From: Xanthomarina maritima
GTDB taxonomy: Bacteria; Bacteroidota; Bacteroidia; Flavobacteriales; Flavobacteriaceae
DNA length: 64,000 bases
Direction: 5' to 3'
Assembly (NCBI RefSeq): GCF_008084905.1
Contig: NZ_VSFC01000052.1
Coordinates: forward strand, 124,001 to 188,000
Under the pieces are notes generated by a model. The model was not told the origin of the DNA, searched no databases, and was given only the letters and a program-made list of their open reading frames with translations. Positions 42,139 through 51,200 of this stretch are shown here, piece after piece; the stretch's first letter is position 1; the number at the start of each line of letters is the position of its first letter. Position numbers and translations under genes: made by a program.

Positions 42139-42291
42139 AGCGTTTATTTTTGAGGATGAAATTACAGATTAAAGTCGGAGTTGTATATTAAAGTTTACAT
42201 AAAATCTAAAGAAAATATGGAAGTAGGACTAAAAGATATTATTATTGTAAGGAATATAACTGTAGTTAGACCAACAATAAAACCTTGAACC

Positions 42292-42903
42292 ATGACCAAA
42301 AAAATATTTTTTGTATTTACAATTTTTACTTTCACACTCGTATCTCATATTCAATCGCAAGTACCGGAAAAAGCTGAAGATATTAGTCCCCTTTTAATAG
42401 GGGAAAAAATTCCTGAAGCCAAGCTTACAGATGCAGATGGGAATGAAGTTGAATTAAACCAAATTATCAAAGAGAAGCCAACAGTTCTTGTGTTTTATAG
42501 AGGAGGTTGGTGTTTTTATTGTAATAATCAATTATCTGGTTTGGCGGAAATAGAATCTGAAATTATTGCCTTAGGGTATCAGATAGTTGCTATTAGTCCT
42601 GATAATTACCAGAATATTAAGCCAACTATGGAAGCTGACAAAGTAGCTTACCAGGTTTTATCAGATTCAAAAGGGCAACTAATTAAAGATATGGGGATCG
42701 GATTTAAAACACCAGAAAAAGTGCATAAGTATATATTTGAAAACACAAATAAAGAGGCGACAGATGTTATTCCAGTACCAACAGTATTAGTTGTTGACAC
42801 TTCAGGTGGTATTTTGTTTGAGTATATTAATCCAAATTATGACGTACGATTGAGTCCTAAATTATTGCTGGCAAACTTGGAGGTATTGAAGCTCGAGTTT
42901 TAA
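42292..42903 (+). CDS. Secreted peroxiredoxin-like (AhpC/TSA) protein
   Basis: This 203-residue protein has a signal peptide (KIFFVFTIFTFTLVSHIQSQ). The redoxin domain has VLVFYRGGWCFYCNNQLSGL, a CxxC-type centre (Trp-Cys-Phe-Tyr-Cys), so it is closer to the Prx-like/thioredoxin-type group. VPVPTVLVVDTSGGILFEYI contains the cis-Pro loop. It is divergent from the arsenosugar-type operon, 153 bases away, and ends in a terminator. Confidence 0.87.
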   Translation: MTKKIFFVFTIFTFTLVSHIQSQVPEKAEDISPLLIGEKIPEAKLTDADGNEVELNQIIKEKPTVLVFYRGGWCFYCNNQLSGLAEIESEIIALGYQIVAISPDNYQNIKPTMEADKVAYQVLSDSKGQLIKDMGIGFKTPEKVHKYIFENTNKEATDVIPVPTVLVVDTSGGILFEYINPNYDVRLSPKLLLANLEVLKLEF

Positions 42904-42933
42904 GAACAACCATTTGTTTTAAAGGTATTTATC

Positions 42934-42960
42934 AAACCTAGACGAAAGTCTGGGTTTTTT
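42934..42960 (+). terminator. Terminator after the peroxiredoxin-like gene
   Basis: AAACCTAGAC and GTCTGGGTTT pair (one mismatch-type G-T step) around a GAAA loop, followed by T run ending near 42961. Plus strand, 31 bases after the stop. Confidence 0.72.
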
Positions 42961-43098
42961 TATGCTTCATATTAGGCTGTTTAAGCTATAAGAGCTTAGA
43001 ATCTATCATATAAATATTATGCTATAAACATGTATTAAAGTTGTAATAACTATGTTATAAGCACGCTATAACCCATATGAAAATATTTTGTATATTAG

Positions 43099-43140
43099 TT
43101 GAAGTTGAAATTAAAATTGAAATCGAAGTTGAAGTTAAGA
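43099..43140. repeat. Imperfect GTTGAA-type hexamer tandem repeat
   Basis: Units of the form GTTGAA, ATTGAA and CGAAGTTGAAG repeat for about 42 bases in the 270-base gap between the peroxiredoxin terminator and the next gene. The rest of the gap is A/T-rich with no recognisable gene or promoter. Confidence 0.5.
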
Positions 43141-43230
43141 CTTAGTAGCAGTTGCAGTTGTGGTTTTGTAATAGCATAGGTTTTGGGATTGGAAGTGACG
43201 TATTTAATTATTCATTTAAAAAATCATATT

Positions 43231-43983
43231 ATGGCAAAATTTAAAGGTCTGTTTCCTGTAGTTGGAACAATAGGAGGTGTTAATTTTTATTATTTAAACG
43301 GAGAACTAGTTGCCAGAAAGGCTGGTGGTGGATTTAATGGCAAGGCTATAAAATCTAAGAAATCGATGCAACGTGTTCGGGAGAATGGTCATGAATTTGG
43401 ACAAAGCTCTCGAGTAAATAAGGCTTTTAGAATGGCTTTACGGCCTTTTTATAAAGGATATAGGTTTCCTTTTTTTCACAGTAGGTTGATGAGCTTGTTT
43501 ACAAGATTGAAAGATTTAGATGCTGTTAATCCTAGAGGAAAGCGTGTTGTTGGAGAAGGTGTTACTGATGTTAATGGACTGGCTCTGTTGAAAACGTTCA
43601 TTTACACACCTGATTGTGACCTAGCCCGTGTTTTACCATTTAATTATGATGTTGCTGCGATTAGCTATGCTTTGACTATTTCTGGATTTGATATTAAGCA
43701 GGTTGGGTTTATATCTGGTGCCACACATGTTGAATTGACATATGGGGTTTTGGATTTTGATTTTACTGGGTTAAATTCTGAGTTGTATTTGGCAACACCA
43801 GTGATGCTTTCTAAAGGGTTTACAGGGCATTCGGTTGTGCTTAGTCCTTTTGTGACACCAACTATTACTGGAACCCGATTAAGTGTCATGGGTGTGCGTT
43901 TTTATCAGGAAGTTGATGGGGTTATGTATGTGCTAAATGCTAAAGAAGGGGTTGGGATTTCTGTTTTGTATGTTGAGAGTTGA
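43231..43983 (+). CDS. Orphan protein of a flavobacterial family, unknown
   Basis: This 250-residue protein starts at the ATG at 43231; the open frame extends 16 codons upstream. The N-terminus (KGLFPVVGTIGGVNFYYL, ARKAGGGFNGKAIK, SMQRVRENGHEFGQSSRVNK) is a pattern I recognise in multi-copy uncharacterised Flavobacteriaceae proteins. The C-terminal half is beta-rich. No signal peptide. G/T-rich codon use differs from its neighbours, which suggests horizontal origin. No function known to me. Confidence 0.7.
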   Translation: MAKFKGLFPVVGTIGGVNFYYLNGELVARKAGGGFNGKAIKSKKSMQRVRENGHEFGQSSRVNKAFRMALRPFYKGYRFPFFHSRLMSLFTRLKDLDAVNPRGKRVVGEGVTDVNGLALLKTFIYTPDCDLARVLPFNYDVAAISYALTISGFDIKQVGFISGATHVELTYGVLDFDFTGLNSELYLATPVMLSKGFTGHSVVLSPFVTPTITGTRLSVMGVRFYQEVDGVMYVLNAKEGVGISVLYVES

Positions 43984-44169
43984 CATAAGTTCCAAATTCG
44001 AAGCATTAAATTTTGTAAGAGGCGCTTTTGAAAGTTAAAGATTAAAAATGAATCATGAAGCATGGATAATTGAGTTGGGTAAAATAAGTATTAAAACAGT
44101 AGGAGGTTTTAAATACACTTAAAGTATTGTACTTAGGAGTATGGATGTATTTTACATTGTAAAATAATA

Positions 44170-44177
44170 TATATTTG
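44170..44177 (+). promoter_or_regulatory. Candidate -7 element for the large lipoprotein
   Basis: TATATTTG matches TAnnTTTG and lies 19 bases before the ATG at 44197. No well-spaced -33 TTTG is seen. Confidence 0.4.
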
Positions 44178-44196
44178 TGCACCCAATTTATATATC

Positions 44197-46269
44197 ATGA
44201 AATTTATTCGTTTTGCTTCACTTTTTATACTTTTTTGTTTTGTTAGTTCCTGCGAAAAAGATGATGCACCTTTTAATTCCGGTGACAGTTTATACAGTGG
44301 AATTGATACTTCAGCTTCGCCTTCACAGTTAACGGGAATATGGTCTATTTACAATATTAGTTATGAAGGTAATATTTTGAACGTGCCAGTAGTATATTAT
44401 GAATGTGGTAGGGATTTTTTGGTGTTTTCAGAAAATGGACGCTATACGGAATATTTATTTCAAAATAGTGGTTGTACTTATGATATTAATGATTTGAATT
44501 GGGAATTAGATGGTGGAATTATCACATTATCCAATCAATTTAATCAATCTGAAGAGTGGGTGATTACCAAGTTAGATGATAATCAGCTTATTTTTAAATA
44601 TAGATTTGATATTGACGAAGATGGCTTATTGGATATTGTAACTTTATACCTGCAACATTACACTCCTATAGAAATAGATATGGTTACAAGTACATTTTGG
44701 GAAAACCCAGACGAGGCTTATGATGAACTAATAAGTTTTACTTGGCAAGCCTATGAAGGATTTAATGCGTTTGATAAGTATGAGATTTACCGAAGTCTTG
44801 GTGACAATTGCAGTTTGTCCAGTGCTGAACTTATAGCCACTATACCTGATGTAAACGTTACAGAGTTTACAGATTTGAATCCACCTGGAGAACCTTTTTT
44901 ATGCTATTACCTTAAAGTTTATACAGACCAAGGTCTATTAGGGGAGAGCTATGCCCAAACTATTTGGACAGAGACGTTGTATCCAAGTCCAGTAGCTTTA
45001 AGTCAGCCAACAGTTGTAGGGAATACGATTCAGTTTGATTGGCAAGCTAGTACAGATCCTTATTTTTCCCATTATGAGTTGGCATTCTCTAATTATTCAG
45101 GAGGGACTGGGTCTGGGAAACAAGAGTATACAGTGGCTACCATAAATGATATTCATGCAACTAGTTTTGTAGATGAAATGCCACCCTATTTAGAGAACCC
45201 TTACTACGTTTTATATGTTCATAATATTTTTGGAGGGAGAACAAGTTTCGTTAGTTCTCAAGTTACAAGTTATTGGGAGGTTGACTATAAAAGAGAAGAC
45301 ATTATTGATTTCCAAAAAATAGAATCTTATGCTATAGATATTGATAATCCTGTTGTCTTTTTTTACGGAAGAGAGAGTGGTTCTGGAAACACCATGAATA
45401 TTCATCGATTTAATTATCAAACCAAGCAAACAGAAGCCATATCGAATCTTGCACCTCAATACGGAACAAATGTTACCATAAAGTGTTTGGATACTGGTTA
45501 TGGCAAGGAAATAATTGTTGAACAAGCATCGGATTTGTTTGTTTATGATGCCATTACTTTAGATTACAAATATACTATAGATACTGGTATTTCAGGATTG
45601 GATGATTTTACATACTCTAATTTGGGCTACTGGATTTTAGTTGATAGTGATGAGGTATTTACATTTACCCGAGACCATGCTAATTTTGATTTAGTGGATT
45701 CTAAGCCACATTTTCCTAATCATCAAAGTAGTTTTAATTATCAGGTATTTGCACTTAATGGTGATAAGGTATTGGTTGGGCATCAAAATGAAAGTACAAG
45801 TTATGTATATGCTTTAAGTTCTGGAGGTGTTCTTGTTCAAGAACAGATAGTGCCAATTTCTATTAAATCTGGTTGGGATTATAAAACCCAGTACAATGCA
45901 GGAGGTAATTATCTTATAAATTTATTGGAAAATAGGTTGTACTCAACAACAACTTTTTCAATTTTAGAGTCTTTTGGAGCGCCTTATTTTCCATCTGGAA
46001 CCAGTTTAAATGGCAATCTAATATTAGGGTCCAACAATGACCCTAGTTGGCAAATTACATCTACTAGCATCCATGCCAAAGAGGCTGTTATTTATAATAG
46101 AAATACAGGTCAAGTAAATACGGTTTCTACAATAGGCTATCCGCAAGTTATTTTTGAAACTGCTTTTGGTGACATAATGTCGATTTCGAGTGGGTTGAAA
46201 AAGAACGATATCCATGATAATATTAATAATAAAGCCGATTTATTTTTAGAGATTATTGAGGTGCCATAA
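44197..46269 (+). CDS. Large lipoprotein with lipocalin-like and Fn3-like domains
   Basis: This 690-residue protein has a lipoprotein signal (LFILFCFVSSCEKDD; Cys19 region). Residues about 45-155 look like a lipocalin-like domain (QLTGIWSIYNISYEG, FLVFSENGRYTEYLF, EEWVITKLDDNQLIFKY). Two fibronectin type III-like modules follow (ISFTWQAYEGFNAFDKYEIY; IQFDWQASTDPYFSHYEL), then a beta-propeller-like C-terminal half. It probably sits on the outer membrane. Neighbours give no clue; function unknown. Confidence 0.75.
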   Translation: MKFIRFASLFILFCFVSSCEKDDAPFNSGDSLYSGIDTSASPSQLTGIWSIYNISYEGNILNVPVVYYECGRDFLVFSENGRYTEYLFQNSGCTYDINDLNWELDGGIITLSNQFNQSEEWVITKLDDNQLIFKYRFDIDEDGLLDIVTLYLQHYTPIEIDMVTSTFWENPDEAYDELISFTWQAYEGFNAFDKYEIYRSLGDNCSLSSAELIATIPDVNVTEFTDLNPPGEPFLCYYLKVYTDQGLLGESYAQTIWTETLYPSPVALSQPTVVGNTIQFDWQASTDPYFSHYELAFSNYSGGTGSGKQEYTVATINDIHATSFVDEMPPYLENPYYVLYVHNIFGGRTSFVSSQVTSYWEVDYKREDIIDFQKIESYAIDIDNPVVFFYGRESGSGNTMNIHRFNYQTKQTEAISNLAPQYGTNVTIKCLDTGYGKEIIVEQASDLFVYDAITLDYKYTIDTGISGLDDFTYSNLGYWILVDSDEVFTFTRDHANFDLVDSKPHFPNHQSSFNYQVFALNGDKVLVGHQNESTSYVYALSSGGVLVQEQIVPISIKSGWDYKTQYNAGGNYLINLLENRLYSTTTFSILESFGAPYFPSGTSLNGNLILGSNNDPSWQITSTSIHAKEAVIYNRNTGQVNTVSTIGYPQVIFETAFGDIMSISSGLKKNDIHDNINNKADLFLEIIEVP

Positions 46270-46299
46270 TTTCATATTTAAAGAGAGGGGTTGTATAGG

Positions 46300-46851
46300 T
46301 CACGAAAAATATATAAAGGGTAGATTTAGACTATTTTGTTTGAAGTAAGGCTTGTTAGTTATTAAGTAATGGTTTTTTTTTTCAATACGTTTTTGGGCAT
46401 AGCCATTTGCATCACTCATTTTTGAGGCACCCGTTATTCCATCCAATTCCTCCATTTTCAGGTTTCCATAAAAAGAGGTGCTAAAGCTGACTATGTTTTC
46501 TAGGCAGTTATGATGCTTCTGTACAAATTCTTCCACTTCAGGAGGAGGATTCCAGGTGTGCCAAGAATAGAGGAGGACTATGGCGTGATACTCTTTGGGT
46601 TCTATTTGAGATAAGGCACTTAAGGGGACGCTTTCAATCTTTAGGGGTTTGGAACGGTAATGTGCTATCAAGACATGGACTATGGAATCTTTGAAATGGC
46701 TTCCTTCACTGGCTATCAAAAGTTGGTACTTGTTGTTGGGATTGGGTTTTTTGTGGCTGTAATTGCAGGGGTTGTAAGCCTACAGCATATAAAGCAACAG
46801 GGCCAACAAACCGAAGACCGAAATTAGGACCCCTTTTTTTACAACAGACAT
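46300..46851 (-). pseudogene. Small anchored flavodoxin-like protein gene, broken by an in-frame TAG
   Basis: From the ATG at 46851 the frame reads MSVVKKGVLISVFGLLALLL, a membrane anchor. It then meets TAG at 46780-46782 and continues in the same frame as NKYQLLIASEGSHFKDSIV down to 46300. The downstream part (EYHAIVLLYSWHTWNPPPEV, SFSTSFYGNLKMEELDG) is 139 residues from an internal ATG. The anchor and body are clearly one gene, so this is either a nonsense mutant or needs the internal start at 46719. The body has a flavodoxin-like alternating pattern, but the family is not firmly known to me. Confidence 0.65.
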
Positions 46852-47228
46852 AAGCAAGGTTTTTCATACCCAAACGGTTGTTTTTACAAATACATAAAAA
46901 CTTTATTGAGATGGTGCCATAAAGGTAGGCGAAGACTTTATCGATTAAAATGATGCATGTCATCTATGGGATGTTTGTTTTGGAAGAAAAAGGTTTCTGG
47001 ATTTGAATGTTAAGTCCAGTTTGCCATTCATTTTGTTTGGTATTTGGGCCAATTGAATTTTTTGGTAAGGGAAGACCTTACTTTTAGTAAGGTTCAGCCT
47101 TAACTAAGTTTGGGTCTGTCTATTCAAAAAATGCATCACTTTAAAACTTTGGTAATTTTTTCCATAAGAAAGACAGAAATTAAGCTTTAAATTTTAACTT
47201 TAGTCATTCAATAAATTCATTCAATTTA
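46852..47228. other. Gap of about 377 bases without a supported gene
   Basis: The short ORF on the minus strand here is a shadow of the broken gene in another frame. The only structure is a hairpin ACCTTAC-TTTTA-GTAAGGT at 47075-47093. Nothing else is recognisable. Confidence 0.5.
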
Positions 47229-47687
47229 ATGGCATTATTTCAAACTTCTGTTTTAAAACAGCATCTTAAGTTACAAGACACAGCTACGGTTGATAAAGCC
47301 TATAAAAAATACACCAAATATTTTCACAACCCTACCATTCAAGAAAACATTAAAAATTCTAAAGAAGAGCAATATCAAGCGAAGTTTTTAGACGAACTTT
47401 TTGTTAATTTTCTGGACTATACGCTAAACCCAAAACCAAACTTCAATATTACCACAGAGCATAAAAACCAACAAGGAGCAGGGAAGGCAGATGGCGCTAT
47501 TTTAAAAGGAGAAACTGCTATTGGTGTTATTGAGTTGAAAGGGACCAATACCAAAGATTTAGACAACAAGAAAAAAGCCCAAACTTTACAAAGCCAAATC
47601 ACCCAAACCGAAAAGGAGATAGACCAGATGGTGTATGAATTGTATGGGTTGACCGAGGAGGAAATTAAAATTGTTGAGTGCAGTTAA
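47229..47687 (+). pseudogene. Type IIG restriction-modification gene with its middle deleted
   Basis: The 152-residue ORF joins two ends of a protein normally about 1000 or more residues long. Residues 1-115 are the N-terminal nuclease part (LFQTSVLKQHLKLQDTATVD, FHNPTIQENIKNSKEEQY, then KADGAIL and IGVIELKG, a PD-(D/E)xK-type site). Residues 116-152 (KKKAQTLQSQITQTEKEID, MVYELYGLTEEEIKIVE) are the extreme C-terminus of such enzymes. The methyltransferase and specificity domains are gone. The junction lies near DLDNKKKAQ. It is in frame but cannot be a working enzyme. Confidence 0.85.
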
Positions 47688-47760
47688 AGCCTTGTTTATA
47701 CTTTAAACTTCTGTTAAACTAAAACAAAAAGTTGTTAAAAATTCGTAACTTCGTAATTGC

Positions 47761-48174
47761 ATGAAACAGATATTCCATAAAATAATGTCTTTAGCCATGG
47801 CTTTTGTCGTGTTATGCTCTACAATGTCATTTACTATGAATATGCATTATTGTGGCGATACTTTAGTAGAAACGGCTATTTTCCATAAAGCCAAAGGTTG
47901 CGGTATGGACATGGAAAAACCTTCTACTGAAGGATGTTCTATTACCAAGAAAAATTGTTGCGATGATAAACAATTAGCAATTGAAGGTCAAGACGAACTA
48001 CAACTGCAAGTTGACAAAATTACGTTTGGGCAACAGGTATTCATTGCATCATTTGTATATGCTTATAGTAATCTTTTTGAAGGATTAGACAACAACGTAT
48101 CTTTATACGAAGCATACGAACCACCCCTCGTTATAAGGCGTATCTACAAGATTGACGAGACCTATTTAATTTGA
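47761..48174 (+). CDS. HYC_CC_PP family protein (copper-cluster associated)
   Basis: This 137-residue protein has a signal/anchor segment (IMSLAMAFVVLCSTMSFTM). The three name-giving motifs are visible: MHYCGD (HYC), KKNCCDD (CC) and EAYEPPLV (PP). The family is typical of Bacteroidota metal-efflux clusters and is likely periplasmic, binding metal through Cys/His. It opens the efflux cluster, 108 bases before cusA. The gap contains no clear promoter. Confidence 0.88.
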   Translation: MKQIFHKIMSLAMAFVVLCSTMSFTMNMHYCGDTLVETAIFHKAKGCGMDMEKPSTEGCSITKKNCCDDKQLAIEGQDELQLQVDKITFGQQVFIASFVYAYSNLFEGLDNNVSLYEAYEPPLVIRRIYKIDETYLI

Positions 48175-48282
48175 TTTTAAACTTTAGACTGTATTACCCT
48201 ATGACTGCAATGTTGTAAGGATAATTCGCTGTATTCAGTGTTGTCAAAACACCAATGTCTAACTGTTTAATAATCAAAGCCA

Positions 48283-51200
48283 ATGCTAAACAAAAGCATC
48301 AAATTTTTAATAGAGAATAAACTCGTTGCCGTACTACTACTCGTCCTTTTTGTAGGATGGGGAACAGTCAATGCACCTTTTAATTGGGGCACAGGATTTT
48401 TGCCAAGCAATCCTGTGGCTGTAGATGCCATTCCAGATATTGGAGAAAACCAACAAATTGTATTTACCAAATGGGATGGTCGTTCACCACAAGATATAGA
48501 AGACCAAATTACCTATCCGCTAACAACTACACTACTCGGTATTCCAGGCGTAAAAACCATTCGTAGTTCGTCTATGTTCGGCTTTTCGAGTATCTATATC
48601 ATTTTTGAAGAAGATATAGAGTTCTATTGGAGCAGAAGTCGCATATTAGAAAAACTAAACTCATTACCAAGTGGTTTATTACCTGAAGGTGTCAATCCTG
48701 CTTTGGGTCCAGATGCCACAGGATTAGGTCAAATTTTTTGGTACACACTTGAAGGACGTGATGAAAACGGAAACGTAACTGGTGGTTGGGATTTACAAGA
48801 GTTACGCAGTATTCAAGATTACTATGTAAAATATGCACTATCCTCTGCAAGTGGCGTCTCAGAAGTTGCATCCATTGGTGGTTATGTTCAAGAGTACCAA
48901 GTGGATGTAAATCCAGAATTGATGCGTCAATATAATATTGGATTGAACCAAGTGGTAAAAGCAGTTAAGGAAAGCAACAAAGACATTGGAGCACAAACAT
49001 TAGAGATTAATCAAGCAGAATATTTAGTGCGAGGATTGGGTTATGTAAAATCTATAGAAGACATCGAAAATGCCGTAGTTACTTCCGAAGATTATACAGC
49101 CATACGAATCAAAGACATTGGAAAAGTTTCCTTAGGGCCAGCAATCAGACGTGGTATTTTAGATAAAGAAGGTGCAGAAGTTGTAGGTGCTGCTGTTGTG
49201 GCACGTTATGGTGCCAACCCCATGGAAGTTATTAATAATGTGAAAGCCAAAATAAGCGAATTAAGCGCAGGATTACCTTCCAAAGTATTAGCAGATGGTA
49301 GAACCTCACAAGTCACTATAGTACCATTTTATGATAGAACCGTATTAATTCAAGAAACATTAGACACCCTTAACGAGGCATTGACTTTAGAAATTCTAAT
49401 TACCATTTTGGTTATTATCATTATGGTATTTAATCTTCGAGCGTCCATATTAATTTCTGGCTTATTGCCTGTTGCGGTTTTAATGGTTTTTATCGCGATG
49501 AAGTTCTTTGGAGTCGATGCCAACATTGTTGCTTTATCAGGTATTGCCATTGCGATTGGTACTATGGTGGATGTGGGTGTGATACTTTCAGAAAACATTA
49601 TAAGGCACTTGGATGAAAGTGAAAAGCGAACAGTTAAAAGTGAAAAGTTAAAAGTGAATAGTGAAAAGTTAGAAGTGAATGGTGAGGTTCTTCACCCTTT
49701 TCAGAATGACAAACGTTCAATAAACCAAATTGTTTATAATGCTACGGCCGAGGTTTCTGGAGCCATAGTAACTGCAGTAATGACCACGATTATCAGTTTT
49801 ATTCCTGTTTTTACAATGATTGGAGCAGAAGGAAAATTGTTCAGACCATTAGCTTTTACAAAAACCTTTGCTCTAACAGCATCTATTATTGTCGCTTTAT
49901 TTTTAATCCCACCATTTGCAGCCTTTTTATTCAGAAAGAAACCCATTAAAACCACTTTTAAAACTATTTTAAATGGTGTTTTAATAGCATTGGGAATCGT
50001 TGCCATAGTCTATGGATACTGGTTAGGATTGATTTTGATAGCGTTTGGAATTACAGCACTTCTCAATCTTCAAAATAAGATAACAGACAAACAAGCTAAT
50101 CTTATCAATATCATTATTTCAGCATCAGCAATCATATTTCTGTTAGCCAAATATTGGCGACCATTAGGTGTTGATAAAAGCATTTTTTGGAATCTCATTT
50201 TTGTAAGTGTTATATGCTTTGGTTTATTAGGTGTTTTCTCATTATTTATTAAATACTACACGCGTATTTTAAGATGGTGTTTAGATAACAAATTAGTGTT
50301 TCTATCTGTACCAACAGCCATCGTCATTGCAGGGTTTTTCATTATGAAGAACACAGGTAAAGAGTTTATGCCATCTTTAAATGAAGGCTCATTTCTGTTA
50401 ATGCCAACCTCCATGCCTCATTCTGGTGTGGAAGAAAATAAACGCGTTTTACAGCAATTGGATATGGCAGTAGCCAGCATTCCAGAGATTGAAACCGTTG
50501 TAGGTAAAGCAGGTAGAACAGAATCAGCTTTGGATCCAGCACCATTATCCATGTATGAGAACATCATTCAGTATAAACCAGAGTACATGCTGAATGAACA
50601 AGGCGAACGTCAACGCTACAAAATCAATGAGGATGGTTTGTTTGAATTGAAAGATGGACGATTGGCTTTTGATGGAAGTGACAGACTAAAGGAATCGTCA
50701 GGTCGAGTGTCACGAGGAACGAGTGATGTATCGAGACCTAATGCTTCTCGATACAATTCTGATGAAAAATCAGAATCACTCGAAGTGACAACTAATGTTG
50801 AGCAATCTCAATTAGTTGAAGACAAGGATGGCGAATACTATCGCAATTGGAGACCAGAAATTGAATCACCAGACGATATTTGGAATGAGATTGTAAGAGT
50901 CACCAAATTACCAGGCGTTACGTCAGCACCAAAACTACAACCTATTGAAACCCGATTGGTCATGCTTCAAACAGGCATGCGAGCCCCTATGGGAATTAAG
51001 GTGAAAGGCCAAGACTTAAAGCAAATTGAAGCGTTTGGCGTCCAATTAGAAAACATTATCAAGGAAGCCGAAGGCGTTAAAAAGGAAGCCGTTTTTGCCG
51101 ACCGTATTGTTGGTAAACCGTATTTGTTAATTGATATTGATAGAGAGAAAATAGCACGTTATGGTGTAAGTATTGAAGAGGTACAAAACGTATTAAAAGT

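Noticed and set aside
43183-43230. Upstream extension of the orphan gene from TTG
   Set aside because: The residues are not part of the recognised N-terminal pattern, and the ATG at 43231 is a better start.
46706-46963. Minus-strand ORF with an ATG at 46963
   Set aside because: It is a frame shadow: the same bases read in the frame of 46851 give the membrane anchor of the broken flavodoxin-like gene.
49350-50006. Long antisense ORFs within cusA
   Set aside because: They follow codon-position mirroring of the transporter gene and show no independent family pattern.
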